A DNA stretch of 64,000 nucleotides from Tricholoma matsutake (Eukaryota; Basidiomycota; Agaricomycetes; Agaricales; Tricholomataceae), in the NCBI GenBank assembly GCA_026075535.2, contig AP026541.1:11098001-11162000 (forward strand). Reading direction: 5' to 3'. A program made the position numbers and the translations under genes. Below, one piece after another: positions 20,644-33,700 of this stretch; position 1 is the stretch's first letter, and every line of letters begins with the position of its first letter. Below the pieces are notes generated by a model. It did not search any database and had not been told where the DNA came from. It saw nothing but the letters and a program-made list of their open reading frames with translations.

Positions 20644-21818
20644 TGATAGGTTGTCTCCTCGGCTCAAAGGCTGATACGTCATTCTAAACACATTCTAATC
20701 ACATCGGCTAACTCCTATGATGTCCCAGATGCAGTGCGACCCAGTCTATCGATTGCGATATCATATTGACCGCGTCAAAACATCACCAGCGACATCGATC
20801 GTACCAAGAGCCCACATTGCACAACCTTAGGACTACCCTGAAAGCCCCTAAGATCCACCTAAATGACCATTGAACATCCCCAATCACGTTCAAACAGCTG
20901 CGACCATGATCAAACATCATTGACCATCGTCAAGTGTCATTGATTGATATCGAGAGACTACGAGCGACATTGGGCACCACATTTGTTATCTATATGGTGG
21001 AATACCATGCACCAGGAAGGATTCCAACTTGTGCCCAAACCTGCTGATCATAGGTCAGCCTCATTCCAAGTCCCTATCACATACAGAACCCGCTGGACAG
21101 ATTATTGTGAGACTTAGCGTGGTTTATACACATAGGACAGTCTCTTTTTAGTTCTTTCCCTTTATTACTCCTTCATCATATGATACATCTCTTTCTTCTT
21201 CAGATTCCAGTCTCCTTTTTGGCCTTGTGCCTTAACTCATATCTTTTGCCTCATGTTCTACACATGTTTCTCATTCCATTTTCTTTAAAACATATAAAAC
21301 TCTGTAGTATCTACTGGAAAATACAAGAAATTGTCTTCACCTATCATCTCATATTAAGTTTTAAGAATCAGATCTATCCTCTAAAACAATCTAAACTTCT
21401 ATGAGTTTTCTCGATCGACAAGAAAACTCTGTGACCATCGTCATCATTGATCTTCCTATGATCCTCTGATCGTTAGCACTAGCAACCCTTCCAATACGTC
21501 CTAGCCATTGGTTATAGCCTTTGTATACTTTTGACCTATTGAAAGGTCCTCGGAACTCACACTTCAACCATCGGCGATAGAACTCGTTCGCCATCAATCT
21601 CATTGATCGTCCTTGATATTGATTGATACCCCATCAAACCTCATCAAATACCTTCATCCCCTATAGCACTACCTTTGCGACTAGTACCCACTAGTTATCT
21701 TCCCATAGGTTTGACTATGAACATTTGGAATGTCTCGCTCCCTTCCTCTGACTCGTTGCAAATATCATCGATTGCCTCATCAGCTGTTTTGGTGGTTTTC
21801 CTGGGTTGAGTATCATCA
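20644..21818 (+). repeat. Solo LTR of the Gypsy-4 family
   Basis: 1175 bp, TGATAGGTTGTC ... GAGTATCATCA, closely matching the Gypsy-4 LTRs. Flanks are ATGG (20640-20643) and ACAG (21819-21822), which are the two possible CpG-transition products of ACGG. No internal Gypsy sequence is left, so it arose by LTR-LTR recombination. Confidence 0.85.
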
Positions 21819-21921
21819 ACAGGTATGGTTTTGCCTTGGGTATGGAAATCCAAACCCATACCCATACCCAAGCATACCCATAAGCAGAAACACATGGTGT
21901 TACTTATACCCGAGTCATGCA

Positions 21922-22126
21922 CAGCTGGGGCTGGCCTGTGTTTCCCATGAAAACACAGGCCTCGGAAACATGTTTTGTGACTTTGATGTGTGTTTCCTTG
22001 AGAAACACCTTATGTAAGCACCACCAGAAAGCTGATTATGTAACAGTTATCCCAAGGAAACATGGATTAGAAGTCACAAGACACATTTCCGAGACCTGTG
22101 TTTTGCATGGAAACACAGCCCCAGCT
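21922..22126. mobile_element. Small MITE with long inverted ends
   Basis: Begins CAGCTGGGGCTGGCCTGTG and ends with the near complement CACAGCCCCAGCT. The arms extend for about 45 bp with differences, including AACACAGGCCTCGGAAACATG against AACACAGGTCTCGGAAATGTG. I cannot fix the target duplication. Confidence 0.65.
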
Positions 22127-22192
22127 ACGATGCCTTATGCATCAGAGGCATGATTGTGTATGCTCATGGTGTGATAATGAGCATTCTCAACA

Positions 22193-22289
22193 CTCCTCAC
22201 CATGAGCACTCCTCCTCACATGGAATCACATTAGTGGAGACCCAAGAAGTTCCTCAGGTAGCTAAATTGTTTAATGTCAAGGGCCTTTG
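22193..22289 (-). pseudogene. Copia pol C-terminus and polypurine stretch
   Basis: Minus strand: ALDIKQFSYLRNFLGLH then TAA (near 22236), continuing the TKA at 24224 across element U. A purine-rich stretch (GGTGAGGAG) abuts the 3' LTR start at 22192, as expected for the polypurine tract. Confidence 0.85.
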
Positions 22290-24223
22290 TAGGGTGTAGC
22301 ATGGGTGACACCATGGGTAAAGTTTCACACACCACACCTGCACCTGCCAACACTGCACCCGTTCTAACACCACAACTGCGGTGACAGGTTTTTACCATGG
22401 TCTGTCATGAACACCGCAGGTGTGACACCACATATATACACCATGGACTTTTTGCCTTGTATTTGATGTTCTACGCCACTAAACATCCTGTATTTGTATT
22501 GTATAAGCCCTTAACTAACTTAACTACACCCTGTACACAATACCTAAGCTAAAGTTTTTTCAAAAAAAATTGGATAACACAAATCTTCTATTACTTATTG
22601 ATTTACATCCACCGTGACATGATGAATCTCATGCCAAAAAAAATGAGCATTGGGATGTTATTTAACAATTCTATAGCATCTACATGCAAACACCTTCATT
22701 GCTCATCTTGAGCGATGGAGGGATTTATTTACTTAATAATTCTATACAATACTACAAAAAGAAAAAATACATGTGAAGTTGGTGTGGTGGTGCCCTTCCC
22801 ACTCGTCTCCCCCTGCTGTTGTAGTGGTGCCCCTGCCCCTTATGGGCGGCGCTCCTTGTGCCAGCATTCCTCCCCTGTGTCATGGTACCCACTCGTTCCA
22901 TTCACATCCTCAGCTACCAGCATCCTACCCTTCCCCCTCCCTGTTGCCTCCCATTTCCACCCTGCGAGCAGTTGCTCACAGCGGTGGATGGGGGGCTGCT
23001 GTGGTAGTGGTAGTAGTAGTAGTGGTGGTGGTGGTGGTGGTGGTGGTGTGTCATCATCCCTCTCCCCGTCATTGTCATTGTCATCGGCACTGGCTGCACA
23101 GCAAGATACTTCTGAGAAGGTATGATGTCAGTATTCTGGAAGTACTCCTAATACTGCCACCATACTCACCAAGGGATATTTTGCCAGTATGCATACCAAT
23201 CTAGAATATTACTTCAGTACCTTCAGTACTATCAAAATATAGTACAATACTGTCAAAATACCTCTAGTGAAGTATGTTGACAATATTAGGAATACTGTCA
23301 GGATACTTTCACAGTACTTCTCAGGCAGTATTGTGCCTTGCACCCAGTGCAGCCGCATCCATACCTGCCCCTTTTCCCCATAACCCCCTCTCATGTATGT
23401 AGCACCCCTTTCCATCCCACAAGCAATGGCTCATGGCAGGGGTTGGGGGGGCTGTCATGGTGGGTTGTGGTGGCCGTCTTGTCCCCTCGCTGTGTCTCTC
23501 CCTCATCTCCCTCCCCCCACTGTTGCTCCCTGCTTCCACCCCTGTGGTAGTGGTGGTGGTGTTTCCTGTTTCGAGAAGTGGTGGGGTGGTTTAGTGGTCA
23601 GGTAGCAGGGTTTTTGCATGCTTACCTTGTGGGTAATTTGCTACCCAGGGCTCCTGGTACTTCCCAGGGTCTCTTAACCCCAAACGACCTTCTCACATCT
23701 CATTTGGACAGGGAGGAGGGGGTGGGCATGCATCGTGCATTGTTGTTGTAGATAGTTGTAGATAACCTAAAAATAACTGAAGGAAACGGTCATTAATCAA
23801 AAAAGACGTAAAAGAACAGTGAAAGTACTTAATTTACATTGTGTTGACAGTTGTTGACATCCTAATATCCTCGTGATGTGGCAATGTTGCAGCCATGCCT
23901 CTTGATGGAACGGTCCCATTGTCTTTCATCCGCCATCTCCATTGTTAAGGAGCACAAAACACTGCAATCTAGAAAAAAAGAATAGTTAGTTAATTGAAAG
24001 AAGCCAACAACTTACCGATGTTACCATTGTTGAGCAGGAAAATTCATGTTGATCAATGTTTGGCAATGGCCAGATCCGGCAATTCAACCAACCCGTCAAT
24101 ACCCATGACACCGCCAAAATGGGTATGGTATGTCACAGGTCCGGCATTTCAACAACCATACCCATACCCGTCAAACCTGTGGGCTGTTTACTGCGGGTTT
24201 ACCCATACCCATGCTACACCCTA
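22290..24223. mobile_element. hAT-like non-autonomous element U
   Basis: Ends TAGGGTGTAGCATGGGT at 22290 and the complement at 24223, flanked by the 8-bp duplication GGCCTTTG (22282-22289 and 24224-24231). Removing it restores Copia TKA-LDIKQF in frame. The interior has G/T- and C-rich low-complexity sequence (22780-23090, 23390-23600), a GGT run near 23020-23049, a nested fold-back element, and no transposase. Confidence 0.88.
23098..23345. mobile_element. Fold-back MITE inside U
   Basis: The two halves are imperfect inverted copies: left has CTGAGAAGGTATGATGTCAG and AGTACTCCTAATACTGCC; the complement of the right has CTGAGAAGTACTGTGAAAG and AGTATTCCTAATATTGTC. Rich in CAGTATT. Exact ends and target duplication unresolved. 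Confidence 0.65.
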
Positions 24224-24592
24224 GGCCTTTGTGAACATGTTGGCAACATTTTGATGGGTATGCACATAAGAGAGACATAAGTCATTGAATTGGATGCGCT
24301 CACAGAGGAAATGGTATTTGATATTGATATGTTTGACACGGGAGTGGAGAAGGGGGTCTTCAGACAGGGTCTTTGTCACTGAATTGTCACAGTAAATAGT
24401 TGTTGGGATTGTCTGTTGATAACTGATGGAATGTAGAAGAGTGCACAGCCAAATACACTCTTTAGCTGGTTCAAACACAGCTATGTATTCAGCTTCACAA
24501 GATGAGGCAGCAATGACTTTCTGTTTATGGAATGTCCAAGAGACAGTGCCAGACCCAAGAGAACAAACATAGCCTCCAATGCTGCGACATGT
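24224..24592 (-). pseudogene. Copia RNase H, C-terminal part
   Basis: Minus strand: TCRSIGGYVCSLGSGTVSW, AASSCEAEYIAV, then YCDNSVTKTLSEDPLLHSR and HTHQNVANMFTKA. These are the classic Copia RNase H signatures. Its upstream neighbour ANCLD is at 25740 on the far side of the solo LTR. Confidence 0.92.
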
Positions 24593-25735
24593 TGATGGTG
24601 CTCAACCTGGAAACCCAAACAAAACCTACTAAATGGCTTCAGATGGTATAACACAAGTCAGAGGAAGGATGTGAGGCCCTCTAGATGTCACCTGTCAGAT
24701 CAACCATCAAATAGTCATAAAAGGACTGCTTGTCGAAGCAATTCAAAGCTAAAAGAATGTGTTTTGAGGAATTTCAAGGAATTTCAAGGCTAGATCGATG
24801 AATTCGGAGTGCGCAAATATGTTCAGACTCAAGATCAGGGGACTAGACGAGTAGTAGAAGCAAAGCAAAGGCAAATCAAGGGAAATGGGAGTGAAAATAG
24901 CGTAATGCAAGGAATTTTGAGGAATTTTGAGGAATTGTAGTGTAAAACACCAAACTTTGGACTGAATAAGACTAAACTGAACTCTCAAATCACTGCAATC
25001 TGCAAGGAAGATGATGACTTTCATGTTTTTCTTTGTATCTAGTGCATCTTTTTATATAAAATAAAGAAAGTACCTAAAAAGGCTAGAGAACATGAGGCAA
25101 ACATGTGGAAAACTCGAGGCAAAAGACAATAGAAGTATATCAGAACAATAAAGTGAGACTAGAAAGGGTGAATATAACACATGATGAAGAAATAATAAGA
25201 AAGAATAGCTAAAAGCGGACTGTCCTTGTTATAAATTGCATAAAACATCGGAAACTGCTTCAGGTGGATTGTATGCATGCACATGCGGTCAAAATGTGTT
25301 CAATATACTCAAGATAGTGTCCCATGTGTCCAGCATGCATCCGAACATTGTTTAAATAGGAAACCCTGTGTCTGAAGACGTTTTTCGAGGTTTGAGGTTT
25401 TTCAAAGATTTTCGAAGATTCTTCAGAATTTGTTTGTGGCCCGAAATCGGTGCAATATTGCTCAAGACTGGTTTGGAACTCATCGACGATGTTCCAAGTG
25501 TATATTCTGAGCTGTCCGAAGGTCAGATTGTATTACGGTGGCCAAAGGCATGCAAAGAATTTCGAGGTGTTGCAAAGAATTTCAAAGCATTTTCGTGACT
25601 TTGTAGAGTTTTGTAGAGGTTCACAGAACATCAGAGGGGTTTGTAGAGCTTTGTAGAGGTCTGTAGAGCTTCATAGAGCTTCGACAATGATTGTAGATGT
25701 GTTTTCTGAGCTTGAACAACAAGGTGGACCTATCA
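24593..25735 (-). repeat. Solo LTR related to, but diverged from, the Gypsy-4 LTR
   Basis: On the minus strand TGATAGGTCCACC ... GAGCACCATCA, 1143 bp. It shares blocks with the Gypsy-4 LTR in the same order (AAGGACAGTC, CTTTTAG, TTTCTTATT, TTTTGCCTC, ACACATGTTT-like). Flanks are ATGT (24589-24592) and ACAT (25736-25739), both products of ACGT. With ACGT as target, the Copia frame reads LDTCRSIGGY. Confidence 0.8.
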
Positions 25736-26399
25736 ACATATCAAGGCAATTAGCCCAGTCAGAGTTGCTAAAAGCATGAAGATTTATGGGGAGATCACCA
25801 CCAAGATAGAGTTTCAGATCCCTCGTCCCCTTGATGTATCTCACCAACCTGATGGCAGCATCCCAATGTTCAAAAGAGTAACAGTCAAGATACTGTGATA
25901 ATTGTTGTACTGCATGTGAAATGTCAGGATGAGTAGAAATTGCCAAGTATAGGAGACATCATACAAGTGATCAATATGGGAGTTTAGAGAGCTGTAGATG
26001 GTCTTCTGAGGAAATGAGCTGAGGGTTAGGCCGTTGTAGTTTGGAACCAGGTTCCAGAGGTGTGGAGACTGGGTGTGCTTCCTTCTGACCAAATTGTTTG
26101 ACTATCTTGTCAATAAGTGCCATCTGTGAAAGTGCAATGGTACATGTGGCCCAGTCCCAAGATACTGAAATCCCTACAATAAAATGTGCCAGAAATAGTC
26201 CAGACCTTATGCATCTGGTCTTTAAACTGCTCATTCTCCTCCTTTGAATCAGCAATTGACAGGTAATTGTCAACATGAACCGCCACAATAATGATGTCAG
26301 AGTCCGATCTGCAATAGTATATGCAAGACTCACAAGATAGATGAGTAAATCCCCATTTAATCCTCTGTGTGTTAAGCATCTGATTCCATATTTGTCCGC
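25736..26399 (-). pseudogene. Copia RT, C-terminal part, and start of RNase H
   Basis: Minus strand from GQIWNQMLNTQRIKWGF. The active-site region reads AVHVDNYLS (about 26266-26274) in place of YVDD: the second Asp is Asn, consistent with GACGAT to GACAAT. Then HPVSTPLEPGSKL, HPDISHAVQQLSQY and RYIKGTRDLKLYLGG. A frame change occurs near 26110. Confidence 0.9.
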
Positions 26400-27595
26400 T
26401 GATAGGTCATCTCCTCGGCTCAAGGACCGATTCACCACTTTAGCATCATTCTAATCACATTGGCTAACTCCTACGACGTCCCAGATGCAGCATGACCCAG
26501 TCTATCAATCACGATATCATATTGACCACATCGAAACATCACCAGCGACATCGATCATATCAAGAGCCCACATCACACAACCTTAGGACTACCCCGAAAG
26601 CCCCTAAGATCCCTCTACATGACCATCGAAAATCCCCGATCAACTTTGAACAGCCGCAACCGCGATCGAGCATCGCCAACCATTGTTGACCATCGTCGAG
26701 CATCATCGATCAATATCGAGAGACTACGAGTGACATTGGGCGCTGCCTTTGTTATCTAAATGGTGGAAGACCATGCACTAGGACATATTCCAACTCATGC
26801 TCAAACCTGCTGATCATAGGTCAGCCTTGTTCCAAGTCCCTATCGTGCACAGAACCTGCTGGATGCATTATTGCAAGACTTAGCGCAGTTTATACACAAA
26901 GGACAGTCTCTTTTAGTTCTTTCCCTTTATTACTCTTTCATCATATGATATATATATATCTTTCTTGTTCAGATTCCAGTCTCCTTTATGGCCTTGTGCC
27001 TTAACTCATATCTTTTGCCTCATGTTCTACACATGTTTCTCATTCCATTTTAGGAAGTTTCTTTAAAACATATAAAACTCTGTAGTATCTACTTGGAAAT
27101 AACAAGAAATTGTCTTCACCTATCATCTTGTATACAGTTCTAAGCATCTGATCAACTTTCTAAAACAATCTAAGTCTCTACAGGTTTTCTTGATTGATGA
27201 GAAACCTCTGCGATCATCGCGTCCTTGATCCTCCCTCGATCCTCTCATCATTAGCACTAGCAACCCTTCCAACACTTCATAGCCATTTGCCGCACCCTTT
27301 GTATACTATCGACCTATCGAAAGGTCTCCAGAATTCACACATTGACCATCGACGATAAACTCGTTTGCCATCGATCTCATCGATCGCCCTCAATATCGAT
27401 TGATACTCAATTGGACCACGCCAAATGCCTTCGTCTCTCATAGCACTACCTTCACGACTAGTACCAACTGGTCATCTTCCCATTGGTTGGGCCACAAACA
27501 TTCGGAATGACTCGCAACCTTCCTCTGACTCATTGCAAATATCATCGATTGCCTCATTGGCAGTTTAGGTGGTTTTCCCGGGTTGAGTATCATCA
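26400..27595 (+). repeat. Gypsy-4 5' LTR
   Basis: 1196 bp. Contains TATATATATATC near 26948 and a T-rich, pyrimidine-rich 3' half. Differences from the 3' LTR are mostly C/T and G/A, many at CG. Confidence 0.92.
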
Positions 27596-27599
27596 TTTT

Positions 27600-27617
27600 T
27601 GGAGCCCACTGTGAGGG
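27600..27617 (+). promoter_or_regulatory. Possible Gypsy-4 tRNA primer-binding site
   Basis: TGGAGCCCACTGTGAGGG begins 4 nt after the 5' LTR. The TGG start suits pairing with a tRNA 3' CCA end. Unlike Gypsy-1 to -3 I found no self-complementary leader. The tRNA is not identified. Confidence 0.45.
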
Positions 27618-27728
27618 AACATCTGAATCATTTCATCATCGGACCAACCTTGACTTCCTCGGCTTAGGCCAACACAAGCGAGAACCCTTCGTATCGATAC
27701 TCGCCACACCTTCGAAACTCTCAAACAA

Positions 27729-30700
27729 TTGGGAGACATTCTAATTCCAGTTTCCAAAGCAGAATCTACTCATCATAGACTATTTCCTTCAACTGTATCA
27801 TCGCCTTCCACATCGTCATCTACTTCTTCATCATCATCATTGACCTCTTCGTTCATCCTTCCAATAACTTTGACACCCCTACCATCCATCACCCAAGTCT
27901 TAACCCCTACCCCTAGAGTCATTGCATTCATGACTACCCCAACCATGATGCCAGCTCGTGGGCACTCGACCGCTCCGAAGTTCAACCCTACTCAGCCTTG
28001 AGAGCTCTGACGATACTTCAAAGAGCTTGAACTACTATTCCCAACCTGCAGTGTTACAGAATTGAATCTAATGAAGAAACACACTTGTCGCTACCTCAAC
28101 ATCAACTCTTCCGAACTCTGGGAATCGCTTCCAGAATATCAGCCCGGCACATCATTCAACGAATTTTGAACAGCAGTACACAAACTCTATCCTGGCTCGG
28201 AAGACGATCACAAGTGGAGCATATCGGACATGGACAAATTAGTGGGAGAACAGCTATGTGTTGGGATATTCGACGTGAGCGATCTAGGAATGTATTATTG
28301 TGCATTCTACAACATTACTCACTTTTTGTGAGCAAAGAATAGGATCTCAGAAGCCAAGCAAAGCAGAGCTTATGTTAGAGGATTCCAACCTGGCTTATGG
28401 ACTCAAATTGCTCGACAGCTCAAACTCAAATTCCCCAACCATTATCCCGACAATCCATATCCACTCAACGACATTCACGACATGGCAAAATTCGTTCTAG
28501 CAGGCTCTAACACATCAAACTCAGTAATCCACCAATCGACCTCTTCATTGCACTCGACATCGAATGTTGGAAATACGGTCACCTCATCACCCAGAACAAT
28601 TACGATTAAAACAGAAGATCTAAATGCAATGTTCGAATGATTTGCTAGCACCATTGCTATGCATATCGCAGGTACTAAAAATCCTTGCACTAATTCGGCA
28701 GACAGACAGGCACATATTGATGCACTCCTTTGCATATTTTGCAGTTTATCCAGACATTTTATCCCTGACTGTATGGTTTGTCAGTCATACCTGAACGAAG
28801 GGAAGTGTAAGCAAAACACAGAAGGAAAGATTGTACTTCCTAACAGACAATTCACCCCTCGAAGTATCCCTGGCAGGTTTATCAAGGAACACATCGATGA
28901 ATGGTGGAAATGCAACTCAGACGCAACCCCAGTAGCCACACTTTTATTCAGCATCGCACCATCGGCACCTTCGACTTTGACTAGTTCAACCTCGGCTGCG
29001 ATCACTTCGATAACAGAGTCTGACACTGTTCCTACATTGGGATCGGAGATGAAAGGCATTTATCATAATTCGACATTGACAGCTGACTCTGAAGATAGAA
29101 TAGCGACTCTCGAGCGCGAAATATTCATGCTTCAAAGTGGTCGACCATTTTCACGTCCAAACAAAGAAGTTCAAAATTCAGTTCCGGCCATGACAACCCC
29201 CATCCATGCATCATCAACATCTACTGCTCCAGTCCCACCACCCTCGACATCTTCATCAACAATGGTCAACCCTTCGACTATGGCTTCAACATTGACATCG
29301 ATGTCTCCTGCATTGACCACTTCGGCATTGATCACCATACCTCCAATGCAAACCTCGGTACACCCATATGCATCGGTCAGGGAGAATGCCTATTTGCCAC
29401 CACACGAAAGGAACTTTGCTGGCGCATCAAAGAGTAAGGAAAAAGACGGACCATCGTATGCGACACAGGCACCGGTTCATAATGAGAAAATCGCGCATGA
29501 TATCTTTGTGCACTTGATGAAGATGCTGATCATCACGCTGACATCCGAAGAACTACTCTCACTTTCACCAGAGGTTCAAACAAAATGGAGAGAACAGGTC
29601 ACACCAAAACGAGTCCCACAATCCGGAAACAATGCGATGAACATGTTTAGTCCCAACGTGATCATCGTGCCTGACCCATACGAGACCTATATTAGCAGTC
29701 TCTGACCCAGTGAAATCCCTCAGCCTTTCGTCATTGCTAAAGAAACTTCATCAATTAGATCAGTTATTATGGATGTCCATGGTAACAACCAGGTAGAAAG
29801 CATTGTTGATCCCGGTTCCTTGATCATATTGATGGCTGAAGATGTTTGCCATGAACTCGGTCTAGCATATGACTCCTCGATTAGGCTTCCAATGCAGTCT
29901 GCCAATGGGACTGTAGATGAAACACCCAGTTTAGCATGCAACATACCCTGCAATCTCAGTGGAATCACCTTATACATGCAGATACATATTATTCGGGACC
30001 CGGCATACGATATTCTACTCAGATGACCTTTCGACATCTTGACAGAAAGTGTCATTAGAAACTATTGGAACAAAGCCCAAACTATCACAATATGCAATCC
30101 AAACTCAACTCGGACCTCTACCATTCCCTCGATACCTCGATTGCACCATTGTTGAAAAGTTGTTCGAGAGGATTTTCAACATTAGAGAATGAAATTTTGG
30201 AACAGTGCGTTTCATCATCTCGTTCAACTCTTCTGACTCCTCTATATTTATTGAGTGCACTGCAAATATCCCCAAAATCAACTCCTCCAAATAATTATCT
30301 GTGACGCTTTCCAACCTATATTTATCTGTGTGCGACGAGTTCCATGTTCCTCGAAATGCCTCGATGGTGTTTATACCTATGCAAACTTTTTCAGCATATG
30401 TTTCCCCTTCCTCAGTTATTTCTGACAATCGCCAGTCTAGTTATTTACAAATGAAGAAAAAGTATAAACCAGTCACACAGAAGGTCTGTCCAATTGTGGC
30501 TGGACTACCCGATCATTTTCGAATTATTCGACGCATTGAGGGTGACCCCCTCAAAGACATGCCTCCACTAAATCCCCATCCTCCGATATTCAAACCAACT
30601 GCCCGATATAACCTCGAACACAAAAACATCATTGATCGAAATCATCTAGGCGATTTCTTATGGCCTCAAGAATGAGACCTCATGCATGACTTCATTCGAA

Positions 30701-33700
30701 ACCAGCAAGCAGGGTTTGCATGGACTGAAAATGAATGAGGAAGGGTTCGACCAGATTTCTTCCCCCCTATCAAGTTCCCAGTTGTCCCTCATACCCCTTG
30801 GGTTGAACACAATATCCCCATACCGCCCAGTTTGTATGAATAGATTTGCAAGATGCTGAAAAAGAAGATCAAAGCAGGAGTCTACAAGTCATCAAACTCA
30901 TCATACCGATCGCGATGGTTTTGCGTTGTGAAGAAAGATGCAAAATTGCTCCGAATAGTCCACAGCCTCGAGCCACTAAACCAAGTTACAATTCAGCACT
31001 CAGGCATAGTCCCGATCCCCATTTAGCTGAACAGTTTGGGGGATGCGCTTGTGGAGGAATGTTGGATTTATATGTTGCATTTGACAAAAGGCTCATATCT
31101 GAATCCTCTCAAGATCTAACGACTTTCCAGACCCCATTTGGCGCACTTCGAATCATCACCCTACTGATGGGTTGGACAAACTCTGTTCTGATCCTACATG
31201 ATGATGTAACTTTCATCCTACAACCCGAGGTCCCTCACATCACAATCCCTTATATCGATGACACACTGGTGAAGGGTCCAAAATCAGAATATCGAATGAT
31301 CGGTGGATCTTATGAAATGATCGTTGACAACTCAGGCATTCGACGATTCATATGGGAGCATTTCGAGAACCTAAATCGCATCATACAGCACATGAAGTAT
31401 TGTGGTGGGACATTCTCAGGACCGAAATTATTTGCTTGTGTCCCCAAGATAATCGTTTTAGGTCATCGATGCAATATTCAAGGCCGAATGGTTGACCCGA
31501 CGGGTATCGATAAGATCCAGAAATGGGGTCTGTGTCATACGCTGACAGAAGTTAAGGCATTCTTAGGAATGATTGGAGTTTGTCAAATTTTCATTCAGAG
31601 TTTCACACATCGAGCAGCTGCGCTAATCAATCTAACTTGAAAAGATGTGCCCTTCAAATTTGGCCCATCTCAGGTAGCAGCGCAAGAGGATCTCAAGCAT
31701 GTGCTCCTAAACTCGCCAGCAATTCGAGCCATCGACTATACCTCGAATGCCCCAGTAATCCTTGCAGTCGACACATCGAGCATCGCCATTGGCTATTTCC
31801 TAATGCAATGCGACTGCGATAACCCTCGAAAACGATACTACAGTCGATTTGGCTCGATCACGCTCAACGACTGCGAATCCCAGTTTTTGCAACCAAAACT
31901 CGAACTTTATGGTCTATATCGAGCCCTTGGGGCACTTCATTTATATTTGATAGGGGTACGAAACCTTATCGTTGAGGTCTATGCAAAGTATATCAAAGGC
32001 ATGCTCTCAAATCCCGATATTGTGCCTAGTGCTAGCATCAACTGATGGATAGTCTCCATTCTAACATTTCACTTCACGCTAGTTCATGTCGCAGGTATGC
32101 ACCATGGGCCGGATGGTCTTTCGCGATGTCCTCGAAAAATTGAACATGACGATGTTGAAGTAGAAGAAGAATTCGGCGACTGGATCGACAAACTACATGG
32201 TTTCATTCACCAAATCAACCCAATCTTGATTTGACCTTTCCCCTCTCACACGACTTATCCCACTTTCGCCCAAGCTTCAGATTTTAGTAAGGGGGAGGAT
32301 GTTTCGTATGAAGACATACCTTGATCGGACAAAGCAAAGAAACAAGACGAACAATTACTGCTCGTTCATAAATGGTTAGATGATATGGTGCAACCCCCAA
32401 ATCTATCAGACACAGAGTATGCTACCTTCATGCAATATTGCACCGAGTTCTTCATAGATTCCGGAAAACTATGGCAAAAAGATCATCATGGCGAACACAA
32501 GATCATTGCGATTCCAGACCGTTGCATCAATATTATCTGGTCATCGCATGACCATATCGGCCACAAAATGATCTTTGCCATGAAGTCTCATGTTGCACTA
32601 CAATTCTGGTGGCCCAACCTGAAAGCCGATATAGCATGGTACATCTGAACGTGCCACTACTGTCAGTTGCGACAAACTAGAAATCTTCTTATTCCCCCGA
32701 TCGTTGCCACACCTGCTCCGCTATTCAGAAAAGTCTACATTGACACAATGCACATGCCGCCTTCTGGCGGATATCGCTATATAGTACAAGGTCGATGTTC
32801 GATATCGTACTGGCCAGAGTTCAGGATGCTTTGCAATGAAACAGTGAAGACCATTGGCAATTGGATCTTCGAAGAAATAATTTGTCATTGGGGCTCGCTT
32901 TATGAGATCATTACTGACAATGGCGCAGCATTTCTTTCTGCTCTCAAGTATTTGTCGAAGCGATATCATATCAATCACATTCGGATAAGTGGCTACAATT
33001 CTCGTGCCAATGGCCTCATCAAATGGGCCCACTTTGATGTATGACAATCACTCTACAAGGCTATCGATGGTGATCAAACTCGATGGTCAGTTGGGACCTA
33101 CTCGGTCTTTTGGGCAGAATGGGTAACAGTTCGAAAATGAATGGGCTGTTCACCCTATTTTGCAATCACAGGTTCTCATCCACTCATCCCTCTCGACATT
33201 TCAGAAGTGACATATCTACAACCACCACCTGATTCAATACTCTCCTCCACCAATCTCATCGCCTGACACACTATTGCACTACAGAAATGCTCGACCGATC
33301 TCGAAGTACTCTACTCTAGAGTCTACACTGCTCAACGAGAAGCTGCGAAATGCTTTGAAGAAGTTCACAAGCAAACAATTCAAGACTACAATTTCAAAAA
33401 AGGTGACCTCGACCTCATGTGAAACACACAGATCAAGAAAGCTCTTAATCGAAAAATGTGAGCTCAATATCTCAGCCCACTCATAGTCATTGCATGAAAC
33501 TACGGTGGCGCTTATATTCTTTGCGAGCTTGACGGTTCAGTTCTGCATCGACCAGTAGCTGCTTTCTGAGTTCTACCCTATCTAGCACGGAAATTGATTC
33601 CCCTTCCTCCGAACTTCTTTGATATTGACGATCGTCGGCTCGAACAACTTCAAACAACATTGGACATCAATGGAGACATCAACGAGGGCATTCCTGACCT

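Larger units (their letters stand above)
19814..22192 (-). repeat. Copia 3' LTR, broken by other elements
   Basis: Starts (minus strand) TGTTGAGAATGC at 22192. Positions 22140-22192 match the 5' LTR end near 58608-58636, and 19814-19850 (AAATCAATCCTAGCATAATC) match 58370-58406. What lies between has replaced or split the rest of the LTR: DNA-element sequence with ACCCATA repeats, two hairpin arrays, a solo LTR and a MITE. Confidence 0.8.

Noticed and set aside
24749..25024. Frame in the solo LTR (24749-25024, minus)
   Set aside because: Lies inside LTR sequence defined by TSD and by similarity to the Gypsy-4 LTR; no protein features.
3372..33570. Frequent in-frame TGA as recoded or readthrough codons
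   Set aside because: TGA faces CGA in the sister copy or replaces a conserved Arg, and LTRs show the same CG loss; decay is simpler. Kept open only for the two shared sites.
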